This document shows, one piece after another, positions 1-10,177 of a stretch of DNA of 64,000 nucleotides. The notes below the pieces were generated by a model, which saw nothing but the letters and a program-made list of their open reading frames with translations, did no database searches and was not told the origin of the DNA. The stretch spans positions 13,001,318 through 13,065,317 of the forward strand of contig JAVGWX010000011.1 of the NCBI GenBank assembly GCA_036924085.1, given 5' to 3'. Source of the DNA: Ariolimax columbianus. Lineage: Eukaryota; Mollusca; Gastropoda; Stylommatophora; Arionidae. Made by a program: the position numbers and the translations under genes. The number at the start of each line of letters is the position of its first letter. Within the stretch, counting starts at the first letter, position 1.

Positions 1-98
1 GAAGAAAGCAGGTCGTAAAACATACGGTATTAACACGTAGAAGCATGTCGTAAAATCATATGACGTTACCACGAAGAAGGAAGGTCGTAAAAACACAT
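1..98. repeat. ~36-bp imperfect tandem repeat, cut by window start
   Basis: Units begin near 1, 37 and 73, each containing a GTCGTAAAA block after a GAAG-rich stretch. About 2.7 diverged copies are visible and the left edge is outside the window. No coding signal. Confidence 0.55.
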
Positions 99-313
99 GA
101 AAGCTTCAAAGTTCTTGAAAACAAAAATAAAAAAGGCAAGGTCTCTATTAGACCGGCTAGTTATCTGGTTGAATGTTTTAGATATATTTGTCTTCATCGT
201 GGTGGGTTATAGAAGGTGATAATAGTTATGATGCATCGGGGAACTACATATTCGATGGATGGAATAAATGATACCAGTAAATGTAGCGCGTACATCTCTT
301 TGGTAGTAATGTC

Positions 314-478
314 ACTTCTTGTTCTTCTGCGTTCGTTCTCAATCTCCCGCTACCAAGCCCTGAACAGGGCTTTGCAAGTAGCAGGATGTAGTCCGTAGAA
401 CTGAATAGGTTGTGTCGCTAGTTTACAGCTTGACTGCGATATTTGCACCTTTCGGTCTGACGCATCCGTCTTCGCAAT
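314..478 (-). mobile_element. SINE-A copy, 5'-truncated
   Basis: Reading the minus strand, the element runs from its central domain to its 3' end (GAGATTGAGAACGAACGC followed by GAA-like triplets at 314-330). It matches the 3' half of the full-length copies at 15411-15772 and 63622-63976. The first ~200 bp of the family are absent, as expected for 5' truncation during target-primed reverse transcription. No clear target-site duplication. Confidence 0.75.
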
Positions 479-594
479 GACTCAACGTCGTCTGATTTTT
501 GATTCATAAACATGTTTTGCAAATGCAACATTAATAAAGAAAATGAATTGAGTCGGTTCAGGCTGTAACTATTTGTTATCCATGTGTATCTGTT

Positions 595-785
595 TTTGAC
601 TGCAGAAAAGTTTTCACTCGGGTCTTTACCCAAAGAAAAGGTTTCCACTCATGTCTTTCCCCGCATGAAAGGTTTGCACTCTTGTCTTTGACTGCAGAAA
701 TATTTCCACTCATGTCTTTGGCTGCAGACAAAGTTTCCACTCGCGTCTTTACGCCCAGAAACTGATTCCATTCATGTTCTTGACT

Positions 786-822
<37 letters not shown>

Positions 823-990
823 CATTCACGTCTTTGACTCCAAAAATAGTTTCCACTCGTTTCTTTACCCACAGAAAAAGTTTCCAATCATGTCTTTGAC
901 TGCAGAAAAGGTTTGCACTCATGTCGTTACACACAGAAAATGTTTCCACTCATGTCTTTACCCACAGAAAAGGTTTCTTTTCTACTCATG
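595..990. repeat. 31-bp minisatellite
   Basis: About 12 diverged units built on TGTCTTTGACTGCAGAAAAGG followed by a TTTCCACTCA block. Some units replace GACTGCAG with ACCCACAG, giving two unit types. One unit carries a pure run of 30 adenines at 788-817. Short minus-strand frames here are products of the repeat and not genes. Confidence 0.85.
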
Positions 991-1182
991 GATTTGGTTT
1001 CAAGGTCTCCACAAAATCATATGTGTAAGGAAGTCGCGATTACTGGACATAATAATTAGATGAGTCAGTCAGTCTTGGATCACGACTGCAAGCAGATTAT
1101 TTCCAACCAGTTTTAGAGTGTTCAACAATATGTGTCATCAACGCAGTGACAATAAAGTGTCAAAAACATGAGTACACGAACT

Positions 1183-1206
1183 CATCATTTTGATTGCTAC
1201 ACTAAA

Positions 1207-1238
<32 letters not shown>

Positions 1239-1587
1239 CTTCTTCTTCTTCTTCTTCTTTGTACGCTGTCAGACGTCGCTTGAATTTGTTCGAAGAAAGC
1301 AGCTGTCATCCTGAGGCTGTCGACGCTGCCATAGAGCTTGTCTAGTGCTGCCACTGGTGATGGCTACATGTGCTTTCTTTGGTCCTCGTATGTCGGGCAA
1401 TTTTGCAGCAGATGTCCAGCGGTCATTTTCCCTGTACCACAGGTGCATTCGTCAGTGCCACCTATCTTCAGTTTATTGAATAGATGGTACCTCAGTCTGT
1501 TGTGGCCTGTGCGGAGTCTGAAGACCACGACCTGCTCTCTTCTGTTCAACTGGTAATATGCATCATTTTGATTGCTACACTAAATAC
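1183..1587 (-). mobile_element. 5'-truncated GAA-tail LINE fragment with 27-bp target duplication
   Basis: The insert 1210-1560 encodes on the minus strand the C-terminal Cys/His tail of the RNase H LINE (NRREQVVVFRLRTGHNRLRY, then CTCGTGKM, H, C) and ends in a long (GAA)n tail, seen as TTC at 1209-1259. The same 27 bases flank it at 1183-1209 and 1561-1587, with no mismatch seen. Only the last ~70 codons are kept, so this is a dead copy. Confidence 0.92.
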
Positions 1588-1599
1588 CATCCTCAAATA

Positions 1600-1871
1600 T
1601 TGTCTTCTTCTTCGTCGTTCGTCCAGAAAAGGACGTTGTGTCGTAGTTCATAGTTATGCTGCGATATATATGCCTTTCTTCCCGACACATCAGATTTCAG
1701 CACGCCTTTAAAAAAAACCCAGGTTTACCTTCCTTCTTCGATCTCTATTCTCAGCCAGGCTGCATGATTACAGTCTTTAGGCGGAATAGGGTCTAGATCA
1801 GTTATAGGCCACTGACCCTGATGTAAGCGGCCAGACATGATGAGGCTGCTGTACGATCAATGCTGCATCGT
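1600..1871 (-). mobile_element. SINE-B copy (diverged relative of SINE-A)
   Basis: On the minus strand it shows the family's order of blocks: a 5' region near a GGCCACTGACC-like segment, a central block like CTGAAATCTGATGTGTCGGG, then CAGCATAACTATGAACTACGACACAACG, then CCTTTTCTGG and GAA triplets at 1600-1622. It aligns with the copies at 31565-31862 and 50000-50310. Boundaries are approximate. Confidence 0.6.
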
Positions 1872-2650
1872 CGGTCTTATCCACGAATGTTGCCCATCCA
1901 TCACAGATGATAAAGACCTTTCCTCTTTTCTTTCAACCAGTCTTTGCAGTTAAGTATTCTGTGATTCGGGGTTGTGGATGGGTGCAAAGATTGCTGACCA
2001 GTCCGATATGAGATCTGCATACTCCCAGGCAGTGCTGGCATGAAATATTCGCCTCGAATAGCATATATAATAGCTGTCCATCGTTGTCGATGAGGACCGC
2101 CGACATCATCCTTGTCACAGATTTCCCTGTTGGGTGTGGGTGCGCATGTGGCTGAACAGGCCAATGCGAGCACGAAAACATCTGCTACATATCGGGCACA
2201 CGAGGTTTGTAGAAGGGGATGGTGTTCCCGCTGCTCGGGATTTCCGCGTCCCGCGTCTGTTCTGGGCTTTCACAACACGGTCATCTTCACCAGCAGCTAC
2301 ACCCGATTTGACTGCGCTTCTCCAGTCAGATCTGTTTTTCGCAAGATATTCCCAGTTGTCGATGTCTATCTGGCAACTTTTTAGTGAGTCCTTCAGACCG
2401 TCTTTAAAACGTTTCTTTGGGCGCCCTCTCTCGCGCCATCCCTCTCTCAGCTCGCCGTAGAGAAGCTTCTTTGGGAGCCGCTCGTCTGACATACGGACGA
2501 GGTGTCCGGCCCATCCTAGTCGTGCTTTTTCTAGCATACATAGACATAGATTATCGTACTTTGAAGCGTTGGTTTTCCTGATGTGAGCAGTTCCTGCTGG
2601 CACGAAAGCCATCTTTGAAAATCTGAAACTCCAAAACGTTATTACCACCC
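1872..2650 (-). mobile_element. LINE ORF2 C-terminal fragment with C2H2 fingers
   Basis: The minus-strand frame 2663-2115 has the post-RT signature of a non-LTR retrotransposon (LGWAGHLVRMSDERLPKKLL, then GRPKKRFKD, then a WEYLAKNRSDWR block) and ends in a C2H2 finger (CPICSRCFRARIGLFSHMRT, final H just beyond). In a shifted frame downstream a second finger-like motif follows (CQHCLGVCRSHIGL, then H at the right spacing). The 3' part matches the copy at 19906-20965 almost block for block. The catalytic RT core is missing, so this is a truncated, frameshifted remnant. Confidence 0.85.
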
Positions 2651-2723
2651 CCACACCCCCCACTGTCCTGAAAACGTGTGTCGCTCAGTTTATGTGAATG
2701 TGTTTGCTGTTGTTTCTTAAGCA

Positions 2724-2937
2724 TGTCCGTCTGAATAAGAATTGTGTCTCTCTGAATAAGAATTGTGTCTGAATAAGAATTTTGTCTGTCTAAATAAGGA
2801 ATTCCTCTGTCTGAATAAGAATTTTGTTTTTCTAAATAAGAATGTTGTCGGTCTGAATAAGAATTTTGTCTGTCTAAATAAGAATTTTGTCTGTCTGAAT
2901 GAGAATTTTGTCTGCATGAATAAGAATTTCAAAGCAA
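2724..2937. repeat. 21-bp minisatellite
   Basis: About ten units of CTGTCTGAATAAGAATTTTG plus T, with A/G variants (AAATAAG versus GAATAAG) and a few units shortened by some bases. It abuts the LINE fragment at 2938. Confidence 0.85.
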
Positions 2938-3372
2938 GTTGAACAATGGAACAATACATCCATAAAGGGCCATATAAGGAAGCTAAAACTTTCATTCGCA
3001 GCCAGTATAACATAATAAGGGAGAGAGTAAAGGGAGAGAGTAACAGTCCAGACACAAGCCACCAGCTACAAAGACACCAGCAAACTGCTATTTTCCGCCT
3101 GGAAATGGGTGACTGCAGATTACTGGGCCACCTATAGGTTCAAAATCTTCCCCAAAAAAATATGAAGGTCCATGTGGGACAGGAGTCCAGACACATGAAC
3201 GTGTACTTCAATAGTGCCCGGTCACGAAGCACTAAGATGCCAGACCTGGCCAGATGAAGCAGAACTGAGGCAGAAGCTATAGGGCCAACACATACCTGGA
3301 AATGATTGTGGACTTCATCCTGATTGACGATTTAGCATGATCAGAAAACCCGAACGCAGAAGAAGTCTTATA
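2938..3372 (+). pseudogene. LINE C-terminal tail fragment, degraded
   Basis: Translation around 3076-3135 gives HQQTAIFRLEMGDCRLLGHL, matching the FRLRTGHNRLR segment that follows RNase H in this LINE group. Later frames retain a PCG-like motif, a WP block and an AGAAGAAG tail at about 3358. At least two frame changes separate these blocks. The opening MEQYIH frame may be the linker of the same ORF. Confidence 0.6.
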
Positions 3373-3389
3373 AATATTTCATCTAGTGT

Positions 3390-4005
3390 TGATGTTGATA
3401 AAACGTAAACAACAAAAAGAAATGTTCACGCATGAAATCTACCGCTTGCAGCCAGTGTTCCCATTCCAACTTGTGCAGATCCACCATTCACCTAAGGCTT
3501 TGCAATTCGTTTGCGAATTTTGTTCCGCTCATAGGCAGTCTCTGACAGTCTCTCTTTTTTTTCTCTTTTCATATTCAGGAAACATCGCGCGTTGGTTTTT
3601 GAAGAGTCGCGACCAGTGGATACATACAGATCAGGACGCGTTGGTAGCACAATTTTTCTTTCTCTAGAGCTTTATTATCAAAACCACAATTACTAAGTAT
3701 ATCATTCCGTAACACAAGCGTAATAATAGACTTCAATTCTGCATTTGATCAAATATTATCTAGGCTTTTGGTCGTATGTGTCCTGTTGTGACTGATCAAT
3801 ATTAATGGCTTCCAGTCCAACCATTATTACGTCACAATGGTTTAATACTGATCTGGTCGCATGTATATATGCCCCAACCGGGTATCTAACAACCGATTTA
3901 GAACAATAGAGCCTTCTTCTTTGAACTAGAGTAAAACTGATCAGTGGCGTGTTGACGTAGAAATAAAATACACATTTGCTGTCCCCCCCAAAAACAAAAA
4001 CAGAT
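3390..4005. other. No supported feature
   Basis: AT-rich sequence with only short frames. I see no domain, repeat unit or RNA signature here. Confidence 0.5.
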
Positions 4006-4010
4006 TTAGT

Positions 4011-4398
4011 CCTACAGTGAATTTTGGCGGGATCCTTGCAAACAAGAAGGCAGGCGAGCTCGCAAAATTGGAAACAGAACGACCCAGAAACACTGAATGG
4101 AGAGACAGGCACAAGGAATATAAACAAGAAAATGACAACATAGATAAATTTAGCAGAGATGGGAAGCTAAAGATCTTAAGACAGAATAGAACATTGCAGT
4201 CTCAAGACCCACCTCTACAGAATAGGTCTTAGAGACACCAGTATATGCAATTGTGGAGCATCCAAACAAACACCAAAAAGCTTGTGGGAACCAGTGACAA
4301 CCTGAAACGCAGTCTTTTTCCTGAACTTCCCCAGGCTAGAAGCATAACATCAGTTGTTCGAAGAAGAAACTGCATTATGACAAAATAAATTTAGGCTG
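4011..4398 (+). pseudogene. LINE RNase H end plus tail fragment (family C)
   Basis: It begins with GGILANKKAGELAKLET, which corresponds to the last RNase H motif (G-N-E-x-A-D-x-L-A-K, here with the catalytic Asp replaced by Gly). It continues with a DKFSRDGKLKIL segment, then in a shifted frame CNCGASKQTP and a GAAGAAG end near 4360. The same order of blocks occurs at 51375-51745, so these are two copies of one family. Broken by frameshifts and a stop. Confidence 0.72.
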
Positions 4399-4487
4399 TG
4401 TATTGATTCAGCTCACAAGTTTTTGCTGCAAGCCATTAATATGACAGTACATGTTTGCATCATTATCTTAAGACAGCCGCCGGCATT

Positions 4488-5075
4488 TGACAAAGTCTTA
4501 CGCACACTGTCCAACACAGTCTTACCAACAAAGTCTTACCCACAAAGTCTTACCAACAAAGTCTTACCAACAAAGTCTTACCAACAAAGTCTTCCCCACA
4601 CAGTCTTACCAACAAAGTCTTACCAACAAAGTCTTCCCCACACAGTCTTACCAACAAAGTCTTACCAACAAAGTCTTACCCACAAAGTCTTACCAACACA
4701 GTCTTCCCCACAAAGTCTTACCAACAAAGTCTTATCAACAAAGTCTTACCCACAAAGTCTTACCCACAAAGTTTGCCCCACAAAGTCTTACCCACAAAGT
4801 CTTACCAACAAAGTCTTACCAACAATGTCTTACCCACAAAGTCTTCCCCACAAAGTCTTACCAACAATGTCTTACCCACAAAGTCTTTCTCACAAAGTCT
4901 TACCAACAATATCTTACCCACAAAGTCTTTCTCACAAAGTCTTACCAACAATGTCTTACCCATAAAGTCTTTCCCACAAAGTCTTACCCATAAAGTCTTT
5001 CCCACAAAGTCTTACCCATAATGTCTTACCCATAAAGTCTTTCCCACAAAGTCTTACCAACAAAGTCTTTCCCAC
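4488..5075. repeat. 14-bp minisatellite, ~42 units
   Basis: Units of AAAGTCTTACCAAC with frequent C/A and TT/TC variants (CCCACAAAGTCTT). Because 14 is not a multiple of 3, every frame reads through a 42-bp supercycle, producing three long overlapping open frames that are not genes. Confidence 0.95.
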
Positions 5076-5079
5076 GGCC

Positions 5080-5510
5080 ATCTACGAGGCAACAATTACG
5101 ATTGTAGCATGATTTCGCAAGACTGGCTCTCAACTGGTAGAGAAACAATGAAACGTCCTGGCCACTTTTCATCAGTGAGAATTACACAACGTAAGATGAC
5201 TGTTGACTAGTGAGTATGTAAACAATGCAGATCCCCAGTTTACAGACACCGACTCCCAACCCGCCTAGTGGTGAAACATGTCTTTCACAATCCCAACGTA
5301 CGAGTTTTGAATCTCCCCACTCCCTCCCCCACCCCCGAGTCTAATTTGGAGGACACAACGTTTTTTTTATACCAGTGCGATCGTTCTTCCGCGTACGGAA
5401 CGTAATGTCATCCTGTCATACTGCTCACCTGCCAAGAAACTTATAACATATAAATAGGTTGGCAATAAGAAGTCACGTTCTGCAAATGACATACTACTTC
5501 CTTTACATTT
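5080..5510. other. No supported feature
   Basis: Unique-looking sequence between the 14-bp array and a tRNA-like segment. No recognisable domain or repeat. Confidence 0.5.
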
Positions 5511-5515
5511 TATGC

Positions 5516-5586
5516 GTAGCGTGTGGTCGAATGGTTTCGATGCTTGCATGTTGACAACGAGGGCAGGGGATCAAATCCCCTGAAAC
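5516..5586 (+). mobile_element. tRNA-like SINE head, cut off by a LINE insertion
   Basis: TGGTCGAATGG fits the pol III A box and GGGGATCAAATCCCC contains a good B box about 45 bp downstream. The ends do not pair as an acceptor stem, so a functional tRNA is unlikely. The LINE copy at 5597 begins 14 bp downstream. Confidence 0.5.
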
Positions 5587-5928
5587 GAATATGTTTCCTA
5601 TTACCAGTTGAACCGAAGAGAGCAGGTCGTTGTCTTCAGACTTCGCACTGGCCAAAACAGACTGAGGTACCACCTATTCAACAAATTGAAGATATGGTGT
5701 ACCGACGAATGCCCGTGCGGTACTGGTAAAATGACCGCTGAACATCTGCTGCAGAACTGCCCGACATACGAGGATCAGAGAGAGCAGATGTGGCCATTAC
5801 CAGTGGAACTGCAAGACAAGCTCTATGGCAGTGGCGAGAGCCTCAGGATGACCGCCGCTTTTTTCGAAAAAATAATGGTTACTGTCTGACTGCGTACGAA
5901 GAAGAAGAAGAAGAAGAAGAATATGTTT
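5587..5928 (+). mobile_element. 5'-truncated GAA-tail LINE fragment with 10-bp target duplication
   Basis: GAATATGTTT occurs at 5587-5596 and 5919-5928. Between them lies the last ~94 codons of the RNase H LINE ORF: NRREQVVVFRLRTGQNRLRY, CPCGTGKMTAEHLLQNC, then DKLYGSGESLRMTAAFFEKI and the stop at 5887-5889. It is followed by TGCGTACGAAGAAG and the (GAA)n tail. The frame is intact over the retained part, so the insertion is probably young. Confidence 0.93.
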
Positions 5929-6069
5929 TTACATTGATAGTGAAATAAACAAACATATCCAGCACACGACGTGACGACAGCAGTGGCGAAGCGGCCTTTA
6001 GTGTTCAACCTTTAAAAGCCTCTGACTACTTCGATAATGGGAATAAAGTCGTACGACGATGATATTTTA

Positions 6070-6920
6070 TGTTTGAAACACAGGATTGAGACAAATTGAG
6101 GCATCTGAAGCAGAACATAACTCAATTCACGAATTACACTTTGCTGATGATCAGTGCTTGCTGTACGGCGATGAAAACAAACTACAAAACCACACGAACG
6201 TGCTTGCGACTACCTGGGCTAAATACAAAATGCAAATTAGCGAGAACAAAACAGAAACTATGATGATCAGTAGAACTCCTGGGCCACTCAAGATAAGTCT
6301 AAATGATATTGCTCTTCAACAGGTCCACGAGTTCAAGTATTTGGGCAGTATTTTTCCGGAAGATGGTAGGATCGACAGGGAAATCGAGACAAGGTGCCAG
6401 AAAGCATCTACGGTGACTTATCAGCTGTCCCCATTGCTTAGACATCCGAGCATAAGTTTGGCAACAAAGCAACAGCTGATAAACAGTATATTTATGCCGA
6501 TTTTGAGCTACCAATGCCAAACATGGCCTCTGTCAAGGGCGTGCGAGAGCAGAATTTCGACTTGGGAAATGAAGTGTTTGAGGAAAGTCATCGGTGTTAC
6601 CAGAAGGGACAGAATGCGGAATGACGATATTCGAAGTATGGTCGGCACTACGTCTTGTGCCGAATACATTTCCAGGCAGAAAATAAGTTGGTTTGGTCAT
6701 CTCATGAGAATGCACCCTCATCATCTTCCACTGATGGCTTACAATGCTGGTAGATCTGGCTACAGGGCAAGTGGGTGGCCGCGAGGTAGGTGGATAGATG
6801 ACATTAGAGTGATTGTGCAACGACAAGGGCTCACATTGACCGACGCAACGCGCAGGATAGACTACTCAAACTCCTCACGACGCTAAACGGCACACGTGGA
6901 AAGAAAACTAACTAACTAAC
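6070..6920 (+). mobile_element. LINE RT fragment with AACT tail
   Basis: The open frame 6086-6886 (266 codons) starts just before reverse transcriptase motif C, seen as LHFADDQCLLYG (the catalytic Asp-Asp pair). It then has the conserved thumb/C-terminal blocks: FKYLGSIFPEDGRIDREIE, ILSYQCQTWPLS, MKCLRKVIGVTRRDRMRN, ISWFGHLMRM and GWPRGRWIDDI. RT motifs A and B are missing upstream. After the stop the element ends in AACTAACTAACTAAC (about 6903-6919), a typical microsatellite 3' tail. No RNase H, so a different family from the GAA-tail LINEs. Confidence 0.88.
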
Positions 6921-7273
6921 CCAGGATAGACGGTTTTACTTTGTTTGTCAATGACCTCATCCTATACTGTTTTTGACAGCTATAAACTGTGTCTGCGTCT
7001 TGTGTGTTCTTTTGTTTTATATAATTATAATCCTGTATCCGTTTTATTCCCTTCGGAGCATATGGTCGCAATAGATGCTCTCTATCCGTTCATATTCATT
7101 GTCGTCGTTTAGTGGTCCGCCAAAAAGACTCCCATTGAACTAACGATCCTAGACCATTCACTATCAAGTGTTTCTCTCTTTCCCTGTGGATTCCAATCCA
7201 GCACATGTCTGGTAATGCTGTACGTTTTTTTTTATCTGAGTGTGTCCTATTCTTCCCTAATTTAACTCCCTGA

Positions 7274-7553
7274 ATGTTCTGCTTTGTTGGCTGTTCGTTA
7301 TGTTCTACAGATCTGTTGGCTGTTCGTTATGTTCCACAGATCTGTTGGCTGTTCGTTATGTTCTACAGATCTGTTGGCTGTTCGTTTTGTTCTACAGATC
7401 TGTTGGCTGTTCGTTATGTTCTACAGATCTGTTGGCTGTTCGTTATGTTCTACAGATCTGTTGGCTGTTCGTTTTGTTCTACAAATCTGTTGGCTGTTCG
7501 TTATGTTCTACAAATCTGTTTTCTGTTCGTTATGTTCTACAAATCTGTTGGCT
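7274..7553. repeat. 29-bp minisatellite, left block
   Basis: Nine to ten units of CTGTTGGCTGTTCGTTATGT plus TCTACAGAT, with AT/TT and G/A variants. The array stops abruptly at the GAA tail of the LINE at 7552 and resumes at 11143-11213. Confidence 0.93.
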
Positions 7554-7708
7554 TCTTCTTCTTCTTCTTTCGTTCGCTTTAACATATTGTCTATATCTGC
7601 AATGTTGTCTCTTGTATAAACTTCACTGTCTTTTGTAGTTCACATACAGGTCCATAAAGTTTCTCTTCCAGTGCTATGTCTATAGGCTAGTGAGATTTTC
7701 TCTGTATA

Positions 7709-9679
7709 TCATATTCGAGGCAGTTTTTTTAGTATGTGCTTTGCTGTCTGGGGCGCCTTTCCGCATGTACACATTGCTGAGTTGCCAATCTTCATTTTTG
7801 TGTACATGTGGCTGCGGAGTCTGTTGTGTCCTGTTCTAAGGCGCAATACAACAGTTTGCTCGTGTCTGTTCATGTTACGGTAATCATCTAGTGTTACTGT
7901 TGGTGGCTTTCTGATTGATTTGATCATCCTTATATTATGTTGGTATGTAACTGGCACATCTGGTTGCTTGTCTGCAGCACCCTCCTTTGCCAGTCGATCT
8001 GCTCTCTCGTTTCCCGGTACTCCACAATGAGAAGGTATCCACTGCATGACAATCTTGCGCTGGCTGCTCAGTTCAGACAGTAGAGCCTGTAGATCTGGCA
8101 GTTTCTCAAATTCAAGTGCTTGGAGTGCTGATTGTGCATCTGTCAGAAATACTACAGGTTGTGGACCGACATTGGTGTTCAACAGTTTCTCAGTTGCCAC
8201 CTTAATTGCCTGTATTTCTGCATCAAATGTATGACATAATTTCCCAGTTGGTACTCTGACTGTATCCCTAATGTTGTTTGGGTATTCTATGTACACTCCT
8301 GCTCCGCCATTCTTTACTGCATTCTGTACTGACCCATCTGTGTATACTCTGATCCAGAAGTCTTGTGGGTATTCTTCATCCAGGAAATTGAGGATCACTA
8401 TCCTACGTTGCACACTGTTCTGTTCATCCTTGTCTAATATTCCTTTCACTTTTGTTTGAATGCATACTGATAGTCCATGCTCCTCTCTCCAAGGGGTTTG
8501 TTCTGGCACAGACTTTAGGGGGATGTCCACTTCAGGTAGATCCATAATTTGCCTGTGAAGTTGTTTCGCCTGATGCATAAAACTACTTCTTTTCAGTCTT
8601 CCCATTGCTAAATTTTGAAATCTGTCTTTCATTGGATGGCTCGGCATGCAGAGCAACTTTTCTGCCTGTGTTAATACCTTTGTGTCTCTGCGTTCTCTTA
8701 GTGCTTGTATCCTTCCCATTTTCTCCATCTCCACTTTAGGTGTTGATTTCATATCTCCTGTAATGACCCTAAGTGCCTGCATTTGCACCTTATCCACCTC
8801 TTTTAGTGTAGTGTTTGCTGCGGGGCAGCACGCTGCTGATCCATATTCCACATGTGGCCGTATACCTTGTTGGTAAACTTTGTTAAGTATTTTTCCACTA
8901 GCACCCCATGTGGTTCCACTTAATTTTCTCATTATGGCTAACTTCCCCCTGGCTTTTTTGTCTGCCTTGTTGACGTGTTGCCTCCATGTCCACCTATCAT
9001 CAAATGTAACTCCAAGATAGGTGGGTTGTTTATCTTCTTTGAGGTGTTCTCCATTTATCTTGATAACTCCAGCTTTTTGTTTTGGGGAGAGGGTGAAAAG
9101 CGTAGTGCTACATTTTTCGGTGTTAATGTTTACACACCATCTGTTTGTCCATGAGGTCAAGGCATCAATGGCTCTTTGCAGCATTCTGGCGGTCACTGTT
9201 GCTTGCTCAGTTGTACACCATATTACCAAGTCATCTGCATACATTGCAACGTTTGTTCCTTGTGGTAGCTCAGCAATCAAGTCATTGATGAAGACTATGA
9301 AAAGTGTAGGGGAAAGAACCCCTCCCTGAGGCACACCATGACGCAGTAGAATTTTCTTACTCTTGAGACCATCTAGTTGGACTCTGGCTCTTCTGTTATG
9401 TAAGTGTGCTTTTATCCATTTGTACATCCTACCCATCACTCCATTATTTCTCAGTTTCTTTAAAAGTTCTTTTATCCAAACTTTATCAAAAGCTTTCCTT
9501 AAGTCTATCCATGCTGCTAATACTAATTTCTTGTCCTGGAATGCGTCCTCGATCTCTTGTGAGAGGTATGTTGCCTGGTCTTCAGTGAAGCAGCATTTCC
9601 TAAATCCTGCCTGCTGTGGCAGAAGATGGTTTTGGCTCTCAAGATACCACTGGAGCCTTAGGTTGATAATACGTTCCAT
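7709..9679 (-). CDS. LINE reverse transcriptase-RNase H ORF (broken copy)
   Basis: 656 codons. RT motif A is WIDLRKAFDKVW (residues 57-68), motif B GVPQGGVLSP (115-124), and motif C YADD (147-150). The RNase H domain keeps all four acidic residues: YTDGS D448, E488 in FDAEIQAI, D514 in FLTDAQSAL, and D561 in GNERADRLAKEGAA. The C-terminal tail has CTCGKAPQTAKHIL. Relatives have a Cys where this copy reads KKLPRI, so that knuckle is damaged. The apparent Met start is internal: homology continues upstream across a frameshift. The enzyme would copy LINE RNA at nicked chromosomal DNA; this copy is unlikely to make a full product. Confidence 0.9.
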   Translation of the reverse strand: MERIINLRLQWYLESQNHLLPQQAGFRKCCFTEDQATYLSQEIEDAFQDKKLVLAAWIDLRKAFDKVWIKELLKKLRNNGVMGRMYKWIKAHLHNRRARVQLDGLKSKKILLRHGVPQGGVLSPTLFIVFINDLIAELPQGTNVAMYADDLVIWCTTEQATVTARMLQRAIDALTSWTNRWCVNINTEKCSTTLFTLSPKQKAGVIKINGEHLKEDKQPTYLGVTFDDRWTWRQHVNKADKKARGKLAIMRKLSGTTWGASGKILNKVYQQGIRPHVEYGSAACCPAANTTLKEVDKVQMQALRVITGDMKSTPKVEMEKMGRIQALRERRDTKVLTQAEKLLCMPSHPMKDRFQNLAMGRLKRSSFMHQAKQLHRQIMDLPEVDIPLKSVPEQTPWREEHGLSVCIQTKVKGILDKDEQNSVQRRIVILNFLDEEYPQDFWIRVYTDGSVQNAVKNGGAGVYIEYPNNIRDTVRVPTGKLCHTFDAEIQAIKVATEKLLNTNVGPQPVVFLTDAQSALQALEFEKLPDLQALLSELSSQRKIVMQWIPSHCGVPGNERADRLAKEGAADKQPDVPVTYQHNIRMIKSIRKPPTVTLDDYRNMNRHEQTVVLRLRTGHNRLRSHMYTKMKIGNSAMCTCGKAPQTAKHILKKLPRI

Positions 9680-9763
9680 TTTTTTTACATATGCAGCTTG
9701 TGAGGCTGATTGGTCTATAGCTGGATGCCATGGAACTGTCTTTCCCTGGTTTTGAGAGTGGTA

Positions 9764-10177
9764 TCATGATTGCTTCTCTCCAGGTCTGTGGGACTGTACC
9801 TGATGTCCAACAAATGTTGAAGATCTGAAGCAGCTTTTTGTTTTTGCTGCTGTTCCCAAGTTCATAATAATATCATTGGACACTCCGTCTGTTCCTGGCG
9901 ACTTTCTCATCATTTTCAGTTTGGATATTGCAAACTCCAGTTCTTTGTATGTGATTGGTGTCTCCATAACTTCGGGTATGGTACCATCTCGCTCTGTATT
10001 TTGTCGTTCCTCACGAACACTTTCTTGTTTCTCTCTGTCTACTTCAATGTTGCTATCTTTTGCAAAAGAGTCCTCAAAGTAATCAGCGGCTTGTTTGCCT
10101 GTGAGGATGTTTCCATCTTTGTTTAATGTAATCTTTGTGTTTCTCTGTGCACCCTCATCATTAAGTTGTTTTACCAA
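9764..10177 (-). pseudogene. Upstream RT part of the same LINE, frameshifted
   Basis: Contains AADYFEDSFAKDSN, ITYKELEFAISKLKMMRKSP and GTDGVSNDIIMN, the finger region that precedes RT motif A. The frame is lost near 9860; the next frame carries WREAIMIPLSKPGKDSS and YRPISLTSCICKK before another slip into the main ORF. Both breaks separate it from 7709-9679. Confidence 0.85.

Noticed and set aside
2115..2663. Host zinc-finger gene
   Set aside because: The finger follows LINE C-terminal blocks and recurs with them at two other loci, so it belongs to the LINE.
4423..5021. 180-codon PTKSYQQSL-type repeat protein
   Set aside because: 14-bp minisatellite read in three equivalent frames.
4488..5075. 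Possible CRISPR array because of short regular repeats
   Set aside because: Units are directly contiguous with no unique spacers; the DNA is clearly animal. The same applies to the 34-, 37- and 41-bp arrays.
5516..5586. Functional tRNA genes at 5516, 19648, 33285, 44168, 44482, 45945, 54850 and 57200
   Set aside because: A and B boxes occur, but I could not pair an acceptor stem or a convincing anticodon arm; the better ones continue into SINE bodies.
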